A stretch of DNA of 64,000 nt from UBA7359 sp041689615 (GCA_041689615.1 JBDNFW010000014.1:1-64000); one strand, 5' to 3'. Counted from the stretch's first letter, positions 41,378 through 51,036 are shown. Translations and numbers: made by a program. The notes: generated from the letters alone by a model not told the origin.

Positions 41378-43015
41378 ATGACTGCAAAAGAAGTTATATT
41401 TTCGGACGACGCTCGTACTCGCATGGCGAGAGGTGTAAACGTCCTGGCGAATGCGGTAAAGCAAACGCTTGGCCCTAAGGGTCGCAACGTTATTTTAGAC
41501 AAAAGCTTTGGTGCTCCAACAGTAACCAAAGATGGTGTTTCAGTTGCAAAAGAAATTGAACTTGAAGACAAGTTCGAAAACATGGGCGCACAAATGGTTA
41601 AGGAAGTTGCTTCCAAGACCTCTGATGTCGCTGGTGACGGAACTACTACTGCTACTGTATTAGCTCAAGCTATCGTTCGCGAAGGTTTGAAAGCAGTAAC
41701 CGCTGGCACCAATCCTATGGATATCAAACGTGGTATCGATAAAGGTGTAGCAGCTGCAGTTGCAGAACTAAAAAAATTGGCTAAGCCTTGTGAAGATAGT
41801 AAATCTATTGCACAGGTTGGTACCATTTCTGCAAACTCTGATCATGCTATCGGCGATATCATTGCTGAAGCAATGGAAAAAGTTGGTAAAGAAGGCGTTA
41901 TCACTGTTGAAGAAGGTTCAGGTCTTGAAAATGAACTTGATGTTGTTGAAGGTATGCAGTTTGATCGCGGTTACCTTTCTCCTTACTTCATCAATGACCA
42001 GCAAACCATGGGTGTTGAATTAGAAAGCCCATACATTCTTTTATACGATAAGAAAATCTCAAATGTTCGTGATTTACTTCCTATCCTTGAAGGTGTTGCG
42101 AAAGCAGGTAAGCCTTTATTGATTATTGCTGAAGATATCGAAGGCGAAGCATTAGCAACGTTGGTTGTTAACAACATGCGCGGTATTGTTAAGGTTGCTG
42201 CGGTTAAAGCACCCGGTTTTGGTGATCGTCGTAAACAAATGTTAGAAGATCTTGCTGTCTTGACATCTGCTACCGTTATCTCTGAAGAAATTGGTCTGAG
42301 TCTTGAAAAAGCAACGCTTGAAGATTTAGGTAGTGCTAAGCGTATTCAGATTACTAAAGAAAACACCACGATTATTGATGGCGGCGGTAAGACTGCAGAC
42401 ATCGAAGGTCGTGTAACTCAAATTCGTCAACAGATTGAAGATTCAACTTCTGATTACGATCGTGAAAAACTACAAGAGCGTGTTGCAAAACTTGCTGGTG
42501 GTGTTGCGGTTATCAAAGTTGGTGCTGCTACCGAAATTGAAATGAAAGAAAAGAAAGCACGTGTTGAAGATGCATTACACTCAACCAGAGCAGCGGTAGA
42601 AGAAGGTGTTGTTCCTGGCGGTGGTGTTGTATTTATTCGTTGTATTGCTGCTGTTGCCAAGGTTAAAGGTGATAACGAAGAACAACAAATTGGTATCAAC
42701 ATTTTGAAACGCGCACTTGAAGAGCCACTACGTCAAATCGTAACCAACGCAGGTGAAGAAGCTTCTGTAATCTTGAACAGGGTTGCTGAAGGTAAAGGTA
42801 ACTTCGGTTACAACGCTGCGAATGGTGAATTTGGTGACATGATCGAGATGGGTATTCTTGACCCAGCTAAAGTTTCTCGTTCAGCGCTTCAAAACGCAGC
42901 TTCTGTTGCCAGCTTGCTGTTAACCACTGAAGTAATGATTGCCGAGATTCCGAAGGATGATCACGGTCATGGCGGTGGTATGTCTGACATGGGTGGTATG
43001 GGCGGAATGATGTAA
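41378..43015 (+). CDS. groEL: Chaperonin GroEL
   Basis: 545 residues with the complete Cpn60 fold: SFGAPTVTKDGVSVAKEIEL, SDVAGDGTTTATVLAQAIV (ATP site), the apical domain, and AAVEEGVVPGGGVVFIR. The C-terminal tail GGGMSDMGGMGGMM is the usual Gly-Met repeat. Strong GGAGGAAACA ribosome site. A terminator follows at 43075. Confidence 0.99.
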   Translation: MTAKEVIFSDDARTRMARGVNVLANAVKQTLGPKGRNVILDKSFGAPTVTKDGVSVAKEIELEDKFENMGAQMVKEVASKTSDVAGDGTTTATVLAQAIVREGLKAVTAGTNPMDIKRGIDKGVAAAVAELKKLAKPCEDSKSIAQVGTISANSDHAIGDIIAEAMEKVGKEGVITVEEGSGLENELDVVEGMQFDRGYLSPYFINDQQTMGVELESPYILLYDKKISNVRDLLPILEGVAKAGKPLLIIAEDIEGEALATLVVNNMRGIVKVAAVKAPGFGDRRKQMLEDLAVLTSATVISEEIGLSLEKATLEDLGSAKRIQITKENTTIIDGGGKTADIEGRVTQIRQQIEDSTSDYDREKLQERVAKLAGGVAVIKVGAATEIEMKEKKARVEDALHSTRAAVEEGVVPGGGVVFIRCIAAVAKVKGDNEEQQIGINILKRALEEPLRQIVTNAGEEASVILNRVAEGKGNFGYNAANGEFGDMIEMGILDPAKVSRSALQNAASVASLLLTTEVMIAEIPKDDHGHGGGMSDMGGMGGMM

Positions 43016-43074
43016 TTCCATCACGCACCTATTAAGTCTTGATTTGATTAAGGCTTAAGTCAAAGTGTTAAAGA

Positions 43075-43109
43075 AACCGGTCTACATTAACTTGTAGGTC
43101 GGTTTTTTT
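43075..43109 (+). terminator. Intrinsic terminator of groESL
   Basis: AACCGGTCTACA and TGTAGGTCGGTT pair with two G-U wobbles around TTAACT and are followed by a run of seven T. Sixty bases after the groEL stop. Confidence 0.9.
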
Positions 43110-43187
43110 ATGTATGATAAAAATATTTAACGATCAAAGTGAACGATGTAAACTTTTATAAATATTGTTTATCTGTATTATAAATAA

Positions 43188-43538
43188 ATGGCAAAAGTAT
43201 ATTATGAACAACTGAATGATCTTATTGGTGATTTGAAACTTTCAGAAATTGTTGAAAGTTCAATTGAAATAAAGCATTTTTTTAGTGGAGCTGCGTTGTA
43301 TTTAAATGGAGTCATATGTAGTTCTCTCTCTCCAATGGGTTTAGCATTCAAACTATCAGAAGCGGAAGTTAATAAGTTAATTAAAAGTGGTAAAGCACAC
43401 CCTTTAAAATATTTCCCTAATGGTAATTTTAAAAAAGGTTATGTGCTTTTTAAGTCGCCGGAGCTGACTTCAAAGAAATGGGAAAATTATTTTAAAAAAT
43501 CATTTAAAGAAAGTGAAAAAGTTAATACATCATTATAG
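43188..43538 (+). CDS. TfoX N-terminal-domain-like protein
   Basis: 116 residues. The stretch HFFSGAALYLNGVICSSLSP, then LAFKLSEAEVNKLIKSGKA, then HPLKYFPNGNFKKGYVLF follows the pattern of the TfoX/Sxy N-terminal domain (FGGxGLYxDGxMFA...LYLKxD...Y), including the alternating strand-helix order. No C-terminal TfoX domain is present. Members without it have no proven role in competence. Start codon ATG 43188 with no strong RBS. Confidence 0.65.
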   Translation: MAKVYYEQLNDLIGDLKLSEIVESSIEIKHFFSGAALYLNGVICSSLSPMGLAFKLSEAEVNKLIKSGKAHPLKYFPNGNFKKGYVLFKSPELTSKKWENYFKKSFKESEKVNTSL

Positions 43539-43737
43539 GAAGCAGAACCAGAACTAAATTTAATTAATAACAAGCATTTATTTCGATAATCTTTCCTGAT
43601 TATCAGCATCATCAGTAGAGTGCTAACTTCCCTTTGTGTAGAAAAGTCTGATATGTTCTAAAGCGTATTGGACTTTTAACCGATATAAGTATTAACAGAG
43701 CAGTTAAATACGAATGTGTGTATTAACAGGAGGTTTT

Positions 43738-44364
43738 ATGTCTCACTCAGTTAATGATGTTAAGTTAATTACTAATCTTAATGTGAATGAATACTTTAAT
43801 GATGCTATTCATGACGCACTCTCTCATCAACGTGTTGGTTCAAAAGAAGAAACAGTCGTTTATATAGTTAACCTGCTAACGTATTACACGCTTTCTGAAA
43901 ATATATTTGAAGCAAGTTCTGAAGGACTTTCCTCAAAACCTCTGGCATTCATTTATAAAGATGCAGTCGAAGCAAGCTCAAATAAAGAGAGGAGTACGCA
44001 TCTTAGAAAATTGGGTGATACGGCGCTTTTCACTTCCGGTTTTTTTGCGGGCAGTCTTGAACGAAGTGCAGTCAGCATCGATTACTACATTTCTATGGGT
44101 GGTAATGCATACGGTTCATTGGCTGACAGAATACCACGTACAATCTCGGACAAAAATTTAGCGGAAGTATTTACCGATCTTGCTGAACATTTTATGAACT
44201 ATGTTGATGTGCTAACAGAAGTAAGTGAAAGCAGTGAGTTAGTTGATGATCGCGACGTTTTGAGTTTGTATGAATCATGGTTAGATACTGGAAGTGATTA
44301 CGCCCGACAACGCTTACAAGAGAATGGCATTCTTACTTTTCCTGCTAATAAGAAAGAGCATTAA
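43738..44364 (+). CDS. Conserved hypothetical helical protein, 208 aa
   Basis: Start at ATG 43738, chosen because AGGAGG lies 3-8 bases upstream; a longer frame starts at 43714. All-helical by eye, with FYKDAVEAS-like segments and ALFTSGFFAGSLERSAVSID, DYYISMGGNAYGSLAD and YARQRLQENGILTFPANK. I recall proteins with ALF-SGFF...Y-MG--AY-L in gammaproteobacteria without function. Followed directly by the gene at 44373. Confidence 0.7.
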   Translation: MSHSVNDVKLITNLNVNEYFNDAIHDALSHQRVGSKEETVVYIVNLLTYYTLSENIFEASSEGLSSKPLAFIYKDAVEASSNKERSTHLRKLGDTALFTSGFFAGSLERSAVSIDYYISMGGNAYGSLADRIPRTISDKNLAEVFTDLAEHFMNYVDVLTEVSESSELVDDRDVLSLYESWLDTGSDYARQRLQENGILTFPANKKEH

Positions 44365-44372
44365 TCAGGAGT

Positions 44373-45032
44373 ATTACGATCTCACTTCATTATTTTCAGG
44401 AACAATTACAGTCAATTTATGAAATTGATGTTGATCATTCTGTAAATAATTTTTTAATTACAGATAAATTACTCGCTGAAAGTTTATCTCCCGCTATTGA
44501 TACACATGATAATGATGAACGACTTCTAATATCTGAATATGAAGACGGCCTGGATCTGTCTTTGTATATTTCGTCTGATATATTTAATCAACTTGAAAAT
44601 ATCCATCCAATCGATTTAATTGAACAGGGCAAGCATTCAGAGTTTTGCTTGATGATTGAAGGAGTCAGTCATTTTTTATATGTCGTTTGGAATGCAAGTC
44701 ATCAACGTCAGGTGACATTACTGGAAATGGAGTTACAAGCAGAGATAGATAAGTTTATTTTGATGCAATCGCTAATTGATAATAATCAGGATAATGACAT
44801 TATTAATAGCTTAAGAATTTGGCTATTCGAAAATAATACTTACAATTCACAATTAAATTCAAATGAACTGGAACGGTATGAACTCGCTAATTATTACGCC
44901 GGTAAATACTGCATGGCGTTGCAACAGAAGTACAAATTATCCGGATTGAATAAAAATTTACTGAATGATTTGCGCCGGCTTTATCGACTGGGGCAACAGG
45001 ATAAAATTCGTTATATAAACAAGTTGAATTAA
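44373..45032 (+). CDS. Hypothetical protein, apparently using a non-standard start codon
   Basis: The frame ending at 45032 reads through an open stretch back to 44352. The first ATG/GTG/TTG is a TTG at 44562, but the 63 codons before it (LHYFQEQLQSIYEIDVDHSV, then NNFLITDKLLAESLSPA, then LLISEYEDGLDLSLYISSDI) look fully coding. An AGGAG at 44367-44371 points to a start at ATT 44373, ACG 44376 or ATC 44379. So a rare start codon, a mutated ATG (ACG) or an assembly error is likely. About 219 residues; helical; no family recognised. Probably cotranscribed with the gene before it. Confidence 0.6.
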   Translation: MTISLHYFQEQLQSIYEIDVDHSVNNFLITDKLLAESLSPAIDTHDNDERLLISEYEDGLDLSLYISSDIFNQLENIHPIDLIEQGKHSEFCLMIEGVSHFLYVVWNASHQRQVTLLEMELQAEIDKFILMQSLIDNNQDNDIINSLRIWLFENNTYNSQLNSNELERYELANYYAGKYCMALQQKYKLSGLNKNLLNDLRRLYRLGQQDKIRYINKLN

Positions 45033-45054
45033 TGAAAAGCTGTTAGCTTCGTCA

Positions 45055-46311
45055 TTATCTTTTCATTGCATCAAAAAATTCAGCGTTGTTTTTAGTTGCT
45101 TTTAAACGTTCTAGCAAGAATTCCATGCCAGCGATTTCTTCCATTGGATGAAGTAACTTACGTAATATCCATATTTTTTGTAATTCGCTTTCATTGGTCA
45201 ATAGCTCTTCGCGGCGAGTACCGGAACGGTTGATATTGATTGCTGGATAAATACGTTTTTCTGCAATTGATCGATCCAGATGTAATTCCATGTTACCTGT
45301 ACCTTTAAATTCTTCGTAGATAACATCATCCATTCTTGAACCGGTGTCGACCAAAGCGGTCGCGATAATGGTTAAGCTGCCGCCTTCTTCAATATTACGA
45401 GCAGCACCAAAGAAACGTTTTGGTCGTTGTAATGCGTTAGCATCAACACCACCGGTTAGTACCTTGCCAGATGATGGAATAACAGTGTTATAAGCGCGTG
45501 CAAGACGTGTAATAGAGTCGAGCAGGATGACAACATCTCTTTTATGTTCTACGAGGCGTTTAGCACGCTCAATTACCATTTCTGCAACTTGTACGTGTCG
45601 GCTGGCAGGTTCATCAAAAGTACTGGATATAACTTCGCCACGTACCGAACGCGTCATTTCTGTTACTTCTTCAGGACGTTCGTCAATTAACAATACAATG
45701 AGATGAACTTCCGGATGATTATGTGCAATAGACTGGGCAATACTTTGCAGGATCATTGTTTTACCTGCTTTTGGTGGCGATACAATCAAACCACGTTGGC
45801 CTTTTCCTATTGGTGAAGCAAGGTCAATAATTCTTGGTGTTAGATCTTCTGTACTGCCATTACCTAATTCAAGCGTCAGTCGCTCATTTGCGAATAGTGG
45901 TGTCAGGTTTTCAAATAAAATCTTTCCTTTGGCTTTTTCAAGTGGCTCAAAATTGATTTCATTAATTTTGAGTAGGGCAAAGTAACGTTCGCCATCTTTC
46001 GGCGGTCTGATTTTGCCAGAAATATTATCGCCAGTTCTAAGGTTAAAGCGTCTTATCTGGCTAGGTGAAACGTAAATATCATCCGGGCCAGCAAGGTATG
46101 AACTACCCGCAGAACGTAAGAAACCAAAACCATCTTGAAGAATTTCCAATACACCATCGCCATGAATATCTTCCCCTTTCTTGGCATGAGCCTTTAATAT
46201 TTCAAATATGACGTCCTGTTTTCGGGAGCGGGCCAGATTGTTGAGGCCAAGTTCGGATGAGATGGTGATAAGTTCTGAGGGTGGTTTTTGTTTGAGTTCT
46301 GTAAGGTTCAT
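45055..46311 (-). CDS. rho: Transcription termination factor Rho
   Basis: 418 residues, typical. N-terminal helix bundle MNLTELKQKPPSELITISSE, RNA-binding cold-shock domain with GFGFLRS, P-loop SPPKAGKTMILQSIA, Walker B VVILLDSITRLARAYN and the Q/R-loop region. Hexameric RNA helicase ending transcription. Downstream of trxA on the same strand as in E. coli; the 190-bp gap (46312-46500) likely holds its own promoter and leader. Confidence 0.99.
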   Translation of the reverse strand: MNLTELKQKPPSELITISSELGLNNLARSRKQDVIFEILKAHAKKGEDIHGDGVLEILQDGFGFLRSAGSSYLAGPDDIYVSPSQIRRFNLRTGDNISGKIRPPKDGERYFALLKINEINFEPLEKAKGKILFENLTPLFANERLTLELGNGSTEDLTPRIIDLASPIGKGQRGLIVSPPKAGKTMILQSIAQSIAHNHPEVHLIVLLIDERPEEVTEMTRSVRGEVISSTFDEPASRHVQVAEMVIERAKRLVEHKRDVVILLDSITRLARAYNTVIPSSGKVLTGGVDANALQRPKRFFGAARNIEEGGSLTIIATALVDTGSRMDDVIYEEFKGTGNMELHLDRSIAEKRIYPAININRSGTRREELLTNESELQKIWILRKLLHPMEEIAGMEFLLERLKATKNNAEFFDAMKR

Positions 46312-46500
46312 AGGCTTAGAATATTAGATTGGAATGGATTTTATGTGTTGGCAAACGGGATCGTTTGCGAAGTAAAAAGGTTTTAGTTTTAACTATTTCT
46401 TTGGGGGTTTGGTTATTCGGTTGAAAAACTACATATAACTTAATAATAAAAGTAGCATGCGTTTAGATATACGTCCAGTTTTATTTATTTAATTGAGAAT

Positions 46501-46827
46501 TTATATATTGGTATCAATAAAAGCTTCCAGCTGAGATTTAGATGCAGCTCCAACTTTTGTTGCAACAGCGTCACCATCTTTAAACAATATGAGCGTTGGT
46601 ATACCTCTTACGCCATAAGTTGAAGGTGTACTTTGATTTTCATCGATATTAATTTTAGCGACTGTCAATTTACCCTTATATTGTTCGGCCAGTTCATCAA
46701 GAATGGGTGCAATCATTTTACAAGGGCCACACCATTCAGCCCAAAAGTCCAAAATTACAGCCTGATCTGATTTTAAAACTTCATCTTCAAAGCTCGAATC
46801 TGTAACATGCAATATACTGTCGCTCAT
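46501..46827 (-). CDS. trxA: Thioredoxin TrxA
   Basis: 108 residues with the active site WAEWCGPCK (Cys33, Cys36), cis-Pro in GIPTLILFKDG and the normal length. Reduces disulfides in the cytoplasm. Divergent from rhlB and upstream of rho, conserved gammaproteobacterial order. Confidence 0.99.
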   Translation of the reverse strand: MSDSILHVTDSSFEDEVLKSDQAVILDFWAEWCGPCKMIAPILDELAEQYKGKLTVAKINIDENQSTPSTYGVRGIPTLILFKDGDAVATKVGAASKSQLEAFIDTNI

Positions 46828-46939
46828 TTATTTCGTAATCCTTATAGTGTCTGAGGTGCAATTTCAACGAAATTAAAGACTAATTGCAAGCTGGATATTT
46901 ACACACTATAAATTCCCGAGCTAAAACAAGGCTAATATA

Positions 46940-48217
46940 TTGACCTCACAAACTACAAACACGCCTGAATTCAAGCAGTTCGCTCTGGATAAGCGCTTAC
47001 TTACCGCGCTTGACGAAATAGGATTTAAAAATTGCACACCGATTCAGGCAGAGTGTTTGCCGCTGATATTGGATGGTCATGATATTGCAGGGCAGGCACA
47101 AACGGGCACAGGCAAGACCGCAGCATTTTTACTTTCTACATTTCATTTCTTACTTTCTAAACCCGCACCAAAAAATAGCAATCTAAGAGCATTAATCATT
47201 GCGCCGACACGTGAACTTGCAATTCAGATTTTCAATGATGCGGAAAAATTTAATAAACATTGTGGTTTAAAATTGGCGCTTGTCTATGGTGGTGTTGATT
47301 ATGAGAAACAACGAGCCTCATTAGCTGGTGGTGTTGATATCTTAGTTGGAACTCCGGGACGGTTGATCGATTATTCCAAACAAAAAGTATTTAGTTTTAA
47401 AGATGTCGAGATCGTTGTTCTGGACGAAGCAGATCGCATGTTTGATCTTGGTTTTATCAGTGATATCCGTTTTATGTTGCGACGTATGCCTACACCTGAA
47501 AAACGTTTAAATATGCTGTTTTCAGCAACATTATCGCATCGGGTGATGGAATTAGCTTATGAGCACATGAATAGCCCCACACAGGTTAAAATCAACTCTG
47601 AGCAGATTACCGCAGATAAAGTGACGCAGGTTCTTTATCACGTTGCAAATGATGAAAAAATTCCCTTGTTACTTGGTTTGATGAAAAAATTCGCACCAAA
47701 TAGATCGATCGTGTTTGTGAATACCAAACGCGTTGCAGAAAAGGTCTGGTCTTTTCTTGAAGGTAACGGAATTCATTCGGCAATATTATCCGGTGATGTT
47801 CCGCAAAATAAACGAACAAGATTATTTAATGAGTTTTCAAAAGGTGAATTGGCGGCATTAGTAGCCACTGATCTTGCTGCTCGTGGTTTGCATATTCCCG
47901 ATGTGAGTCATGTGTTTAATTATGATCTACCACAGAACGCGGAAGATTATGTGCATCGAATTGGTAGAACCGCACGTGCCGGGGCAAGCGGAGATGCTAT
48001 TAGTTTTGGTTGTGAAAATTATATTTATTCACTAATGGATATTGAGTCGTATGTTGGCTATCCAATCCCGACTACCAAAATAACCGAAGATTTATTAGTA
48101 AAGCCGGAGCCGCCGGTAACAAGAAAACATCACGCGCAACCACAACAGCCACATAAGAAAAAAACAGGAAGAAGACCGCCACGCCGTTCAGGTAAACCTA
48201 GTGGGCAAAAAGCTTAA
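46940..48217 (+). CDS. rhlB: DEAD-box RNA helicase RhlB
   Basis: 425 residues. Q motif FKNCTPIQAECLP, Walker A AQTGTGKTAAF, VLDEADRMFD (DEAD), SAT in LFSATLS, and the C-terminal motifs RGLHIPDVSHV and HRIGRTARAG. Basic proline-rich tail. Component of the RNA degradosome in enterics. Start codon appears to be TTG 46940; no better ATG in frame. Confidence 0.96.
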   Translation: MTSQTTNTPEFKQFALDKRLLTALDEIGFKNCTPIQAECLPLILDGHDIAGQAQTGTGKTAAFLLSTFHFLLSKPAPKNSNLRALIIAPTRELAIQIFNDAEKFNKHCGLKLALVYGGVDYEKQRASLAGGVDILVGTPGRLIDYSKQKVFSFKDVEIVVLDEADRMFDLGFISDIRFMLRRMPTPEKRLNMLFSATLSHRVMELAYEHMNSPTQVKINSEQITADKVTQVLYHVANDEKIPLLLGLMKKFAPNRSIVFVNTKRVAEKVWSFLEGNGIHSAILSGDVPQNKRTRLFNEFSKGELAALVATDLAARGLHIPDVSHVFNYDLPQNAEDYVHRIGRTARAGASGDAISFGCENYIYSLMDIESYVGYPIPTTKITEDLLVKPEPPVTRKHHAQPQQPHKKKTGRRPPRRSGKPSGQKA

Positions 48218-48226
48218 ATAAATTTC

Positions 48227-48892
48227 TTAAGTCAGTAGCTTCTTAATCCAGGCCGCTATAGCATTGATTTCTTCAAGACAAACGGCGTGCTGCATCATGT
48301 ATTCATGCCATTCAACATTATAACCATGATCTTTTAGCATTTGGCATGATGTCCGTCCGTGATCAACTGGAATCACTGGATCAGTGATTCCATGTGCCAT
48401 CATGATAGGTAAATTCTTATGGTTCGACGCTTCATTTTCAAGTTGATCAGGAACGGGCAAATAAGTTGATAATGCCAATAAACCAGCCAGATTTTCCGGA
48501 TAACGTAATCCTGTATGTAAAGTAATTGCACCGCCTTGTGAAAACCCGGCAAGTATTATTTTATTCGCTGGTATTCCTTTTTCTATTTCCGTATCGATAT
48601 ATTGATTAATCAGATTGGATGATTCAATAATCGATTCGACATCTTCTATTTCGCGAAGATTCGGTGATTTAACGTCATACCACGCGCGCATGCTCATGCC
48701 ACCATTAATTGTAACGGGTCGTATTGGTGCGTTGGGGAAGATAAACCTAATACCTAAATCATTAGATAAATTCAATTCCGGCACGATGGATTCAAAATCA
48801 TGTCCATCCGCGCCTAATCCATGTAGCCAAATGACACTAGCTTTATGTTCGCTCTTGGGTTCAATAATGACGGCATCTTGTTCAAAAGGCAT
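48227..48892 (-). CDS. Carboxylesterase/phospholipase (YpfH/EstB family)
   Basis: 221 residues, alpha/beta hydrolase: ASVIWLHGLGADGHDFESIV (oxyanion loop), IILAGFSQGGAITLHTG with nucleophile Ser in GFSQG, MAHGITDPVIP with Asp, and HAVCLEEI with His. Similar to Pseudomonas carboxylesterase II and acyl-protein thioesterases. Convergent with rhlB. Confidence 0.92.
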   Translation of the reverse strand: MPFEQDAVIIEPKSEHKASVIWLHGLGADGHDFESIVPELNLSNDLGIRFIFPNAPIRPVTINGGMSMRAWYDVKSPNLREIEDVESIIESSNLINQYIDTEIEKGIPANKIILAGFSQGGAITLHTGLRYPENLAGLLALSTYLPVPDQLENEASNHKNLPIMMAHGITDPVIPVDHGRTSCQMLKDHGYNVEWHEYMMQHAVCLEEINAIAAWIKKLLT

Positions 48893-48997
48893 GTTTCTTC
48901 TCGTTCTTTGTCAGTTTATTTATTTTTTAGCTACAGATTATTTGTTATGCTCAATACTACACACGCAGGTATCATATGTCTCAAGGGGGACACCGAG

Positions 48998-49150
48998 ATG
49001 AGCAGGGTTAATAAAATTACATTATTTAAAATCGGGATAATACTGTCAGTTTTGTCTTGTGTCTCTGCATGCGGTCAAAAAGGGCCTCTTTATTTGCCTC
49101 CTGACAACGCCAGTATTATTTCTGTCGCCGATTTTTCCAATACTGTCTGA
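48998..49150 (+). CDS. lptM: LPS-assembly lipoprotein LptM (YifL)
   Basis: 50 residues from ATG 48998 (GGGGGACACCGAG upstream). Signal helix then the lipobox VSAC followed by GQKGPLYLPP, the signature of LptM, which helps oxidative maturation of the LptD outer-membrane translocon. Located directly before lysA as in pseudomonads. Confidence 0.92.
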   Translation: MSRVNKITLFKIGIILSVLSCVSACGQKGPLYLPPDNASIISVADFSNTV

Positions 49151-49157
49151 TTTAGTC

Positions 49158-50408
49158 ATGTCCAATTTTAATTATCAGGACGGCCTTTTGCATGCCGAAG
49201 GAGTTTCTTTGGCAAAAATTGCAAAACAGTTTGGTACGCCTTGTTATGTTTATTCACGTAAAGCCATAGAAAATAGTTGGCTTGAATTTGATCGTGCTTT
49301 GAAATCACAGAAGCACCTTGTGTGTTATGCCGTGAAAGCTAATTCAAATATTGCGGTGCTAAATATTTTGGCAAAACTCGGCGCGGGTTTTGATATTGTC
49401 TCTATTGGTGAAATGGAGCGTGTGCTTCGTGCTGGTGGTAGACCGGATAAAATTGTTTTTTCTGGAGTCGGAAAACGAAAAGATGAAATGAAAGCTGCGC
49501 TAAGAGAGGGCATAAAATGTTTCAATGTTGAGTCAGTTAATGAATTAGTCCGGCTCAATGAGGTTGCGGAAGAAATGCATATACATGCGCCGGTATCACT
49601 GCGGGTTAATCCAGATGTCGATGCGAAAACTCATCCATATATTGCTACCGGTTTAAAAGACAACAAATTTGGTATTGCATTCGAAAATGCAGTCGCTGCA
49701 TATGAACTTGCTTCGGCATTGCCTCATATCACGATTAAAGGCATTGATTGCCATATCGGATCGCAAATTACAACGCTGGAACCTTTCAAAGGTGCGTTGT
49801 TGAAAGTTTTGGAATTAGTAAATGAATTGAAACAATTAGAAATTACATTTGAGCATATCGATCTGGGCGGTGGATTAGGTATTAATTATCAAGACGAAGA
49901 ACCACCTGCAAGAAGTGATTATATTCAGACGATTATTAAAACCTTAAACAATACTAAGATCGAACTGATTATCGAACCGGGCCGTAGTATTGTTGGTAAC
50001 GCAGGCGTTTTGTTAACGCAAGTTGAATACCTGAATAAATCAGAAGACCATAATTTTGCCATTGTCGATGCAGCAATGAATGATCTGATCCGTCCATCGT
50101 TATACGATGGTTGGCATGATATTAAACGTGTTGAAGAAGCATCCAACGCAGAAGAAATTAATTACGACGTTGTTGGTCCCGTTTGTGAAACTGGAGACTT
50201 TCTTGGTAAAGATCGCGCGCTTCGATTGGAGCATGGCGATTTATTAGCAGTTTGTTCAGCCGGTGCTTATGGTTTTACCATGGCATCGAATTATAATTCG
50301 AGACCACGTGTTGCAGAGATTATGGTTGATGGTGATCAGGTTCATGAAATTCGGAAACGAGAGACGGTTGATGAATTAATGAATGGTGAAACATTACTTC
50401 CTGAATAG
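49158..50408 (+). CDS. lysA: Diaminopimelate decarboxylase LysA
   Basis: 416 residues from ATG 49158 (MSNFNYQDGLLHAEGVSLAK), seven bases after lptM; the longer upstream frame overlaps lptM and is rejected. PLP lysine in VCYAVKANSNIAVL, HIGSQI, the PLP-phosphate glycine loop DLGGGLGI, EPGRSIVGNAG and VCETGDFLG. Last step of lysine synthesis. dapF, its usual neighbour, is not next. Confidence 0.98.
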   Translation: MSNFNYQDGLLHAEGVSLAKIAKQFGTPCYVYSRKAIENSWLEFDRALKSQKHLVCYAVKANSNIAVLNILAKLGAGFDIVSIGEMERVLRAGGRPDKIVFSGVGKRKDEMKAALREGIKCFNVESVNELVRLNEVAEEMHIHAPVSLRVNPDVDAKTHPYIATGLKDNKFGIAFENAVAAYELASALPHITIKGIDCHIGSQITTLEPFKGALLKVLELVNELKQLEITFEHIDLGGGLGINYQDEEPPARSDYIQTIIKTLNNTKIELIIEPGRSIVGNAGVLLTQVEYLNKSEDHNFAIVDAAMNDLIRPSLYDGWHDIKRVEEASNAEEINYDVVGPVCETGDFLGKDRALRLEHGDLLAVCSAGAYGFTMASNYNSRPRVAEIMVDGDQVHEIRKRETVDELMNGETLLPE

Positions 50409-50479
50409 TTGATAAATTTTATCAATGATTTTTTTGGTTAGAATTAATAATGCATTAAATAAGTGCTAGACTTAATGTT

Positions 50480-50704
50480 ATGGCAATATCAGCAAAAGAT
50501 TTATATGAGCAGTCCATGGAACTTGATGAACAAGAGAGGACTGTGCTCGCAGGTCTAATACTTGAGAATCTGGAACCAATCGATACTGATGTTGAACAAG
50601 CTTGGTTAGAGGAAATTGAAAAACGAATCTCAGAAATGGATGCGGGTGCGACAGAGTTAGTTAGTTGGGAATCTGTCCGTGCCAAACTCAGCAGGAAACA
50701 CTGA
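50480..50704 (+). CDS. Addiction-module component protein, orphan
   Basis: 74 residues: LYEQSMELDEQERTVLAGLI, ENLEP, AWLEEIEKRISEMDAGATEL then VSWESVRAKLSRK. This matches the small family annotated as putative addiction-module component, which normally precedes a RelE/ParE toxin. No toxin gene follows; instead a hairpin-repeat region lies downstream. So it is an orphan antitoxin-like protein. Confidence 0.8.
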   Translation: MAISAKDLYEQSMELDEQERTVLAGLILENLEPIDTDVEQAWLEEIEKRISEMDAGATELVSWESVRAKLSRKH

Positions 50705-50738
50705 AATTTAAATTTATCGTAATTTTTTAAATTTGGTT

Positions 50739-51036
50739 TCGCCTTTTACGGCGAGTCCGCTGCTCCTTCGCATCCATGCGATCGCAGCATAAGTACATCC
50801 ATGTACAAAACTTTTCTCAAAAAGAAGTAAGCAAAAGAACCTTTCCCTAATGTCATGGCCTACGGCTACCTTCGGAAGTAAACAATAATGAGGGTCGCGC
50901 ATACATTCGGTCGATTATTGCTCCTGCATAATCGACACTTCCGCCATCCATGGCGGTCGTCCATGAGTGCGCGGGTATGCGTCCGTCCATGCACAATTGC
51001 CCCTCGTTATTGTTCGCTTCCTCAGCATGACATACG
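50739..51036 (-). repeat. Long intergenic hairpin-repeat region with GGA apices
   Basis: Read on the minus strand it contains CCGCCATGGATGGCGG (50956-50941), GTACATGGATGTAC (50806-50793) and TCGCATGGATGCGA (50781-50768). It also has a 27-base hairpin GTCGATTAT-GCAGGAGCA-ATAATCGAC (50936-50910). All present GGA at the loop. Nearby, CGAATGTATGCGCGACCC recurs at 53053-53070. No gene. Two of these hairpins, in the same order and spacing, recur at 53936-53982. It recalls dispersed gammaproteobacterial intergenic repeats; whether it is transcribed is unknown. Confidence 0.75.

Noticed and set aside
49059..49157. Extended LysA start at 49059
   Set aside because: The extension is lptM read in another frame; MSNFNYQDG at 49158 is the natural start.
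50714..50902. 62-residue minus-strand ORF in the hairpin-repeat region
   Set aside because: It is a translation of repeat sequence; such spurious ORFs are common in these elements.
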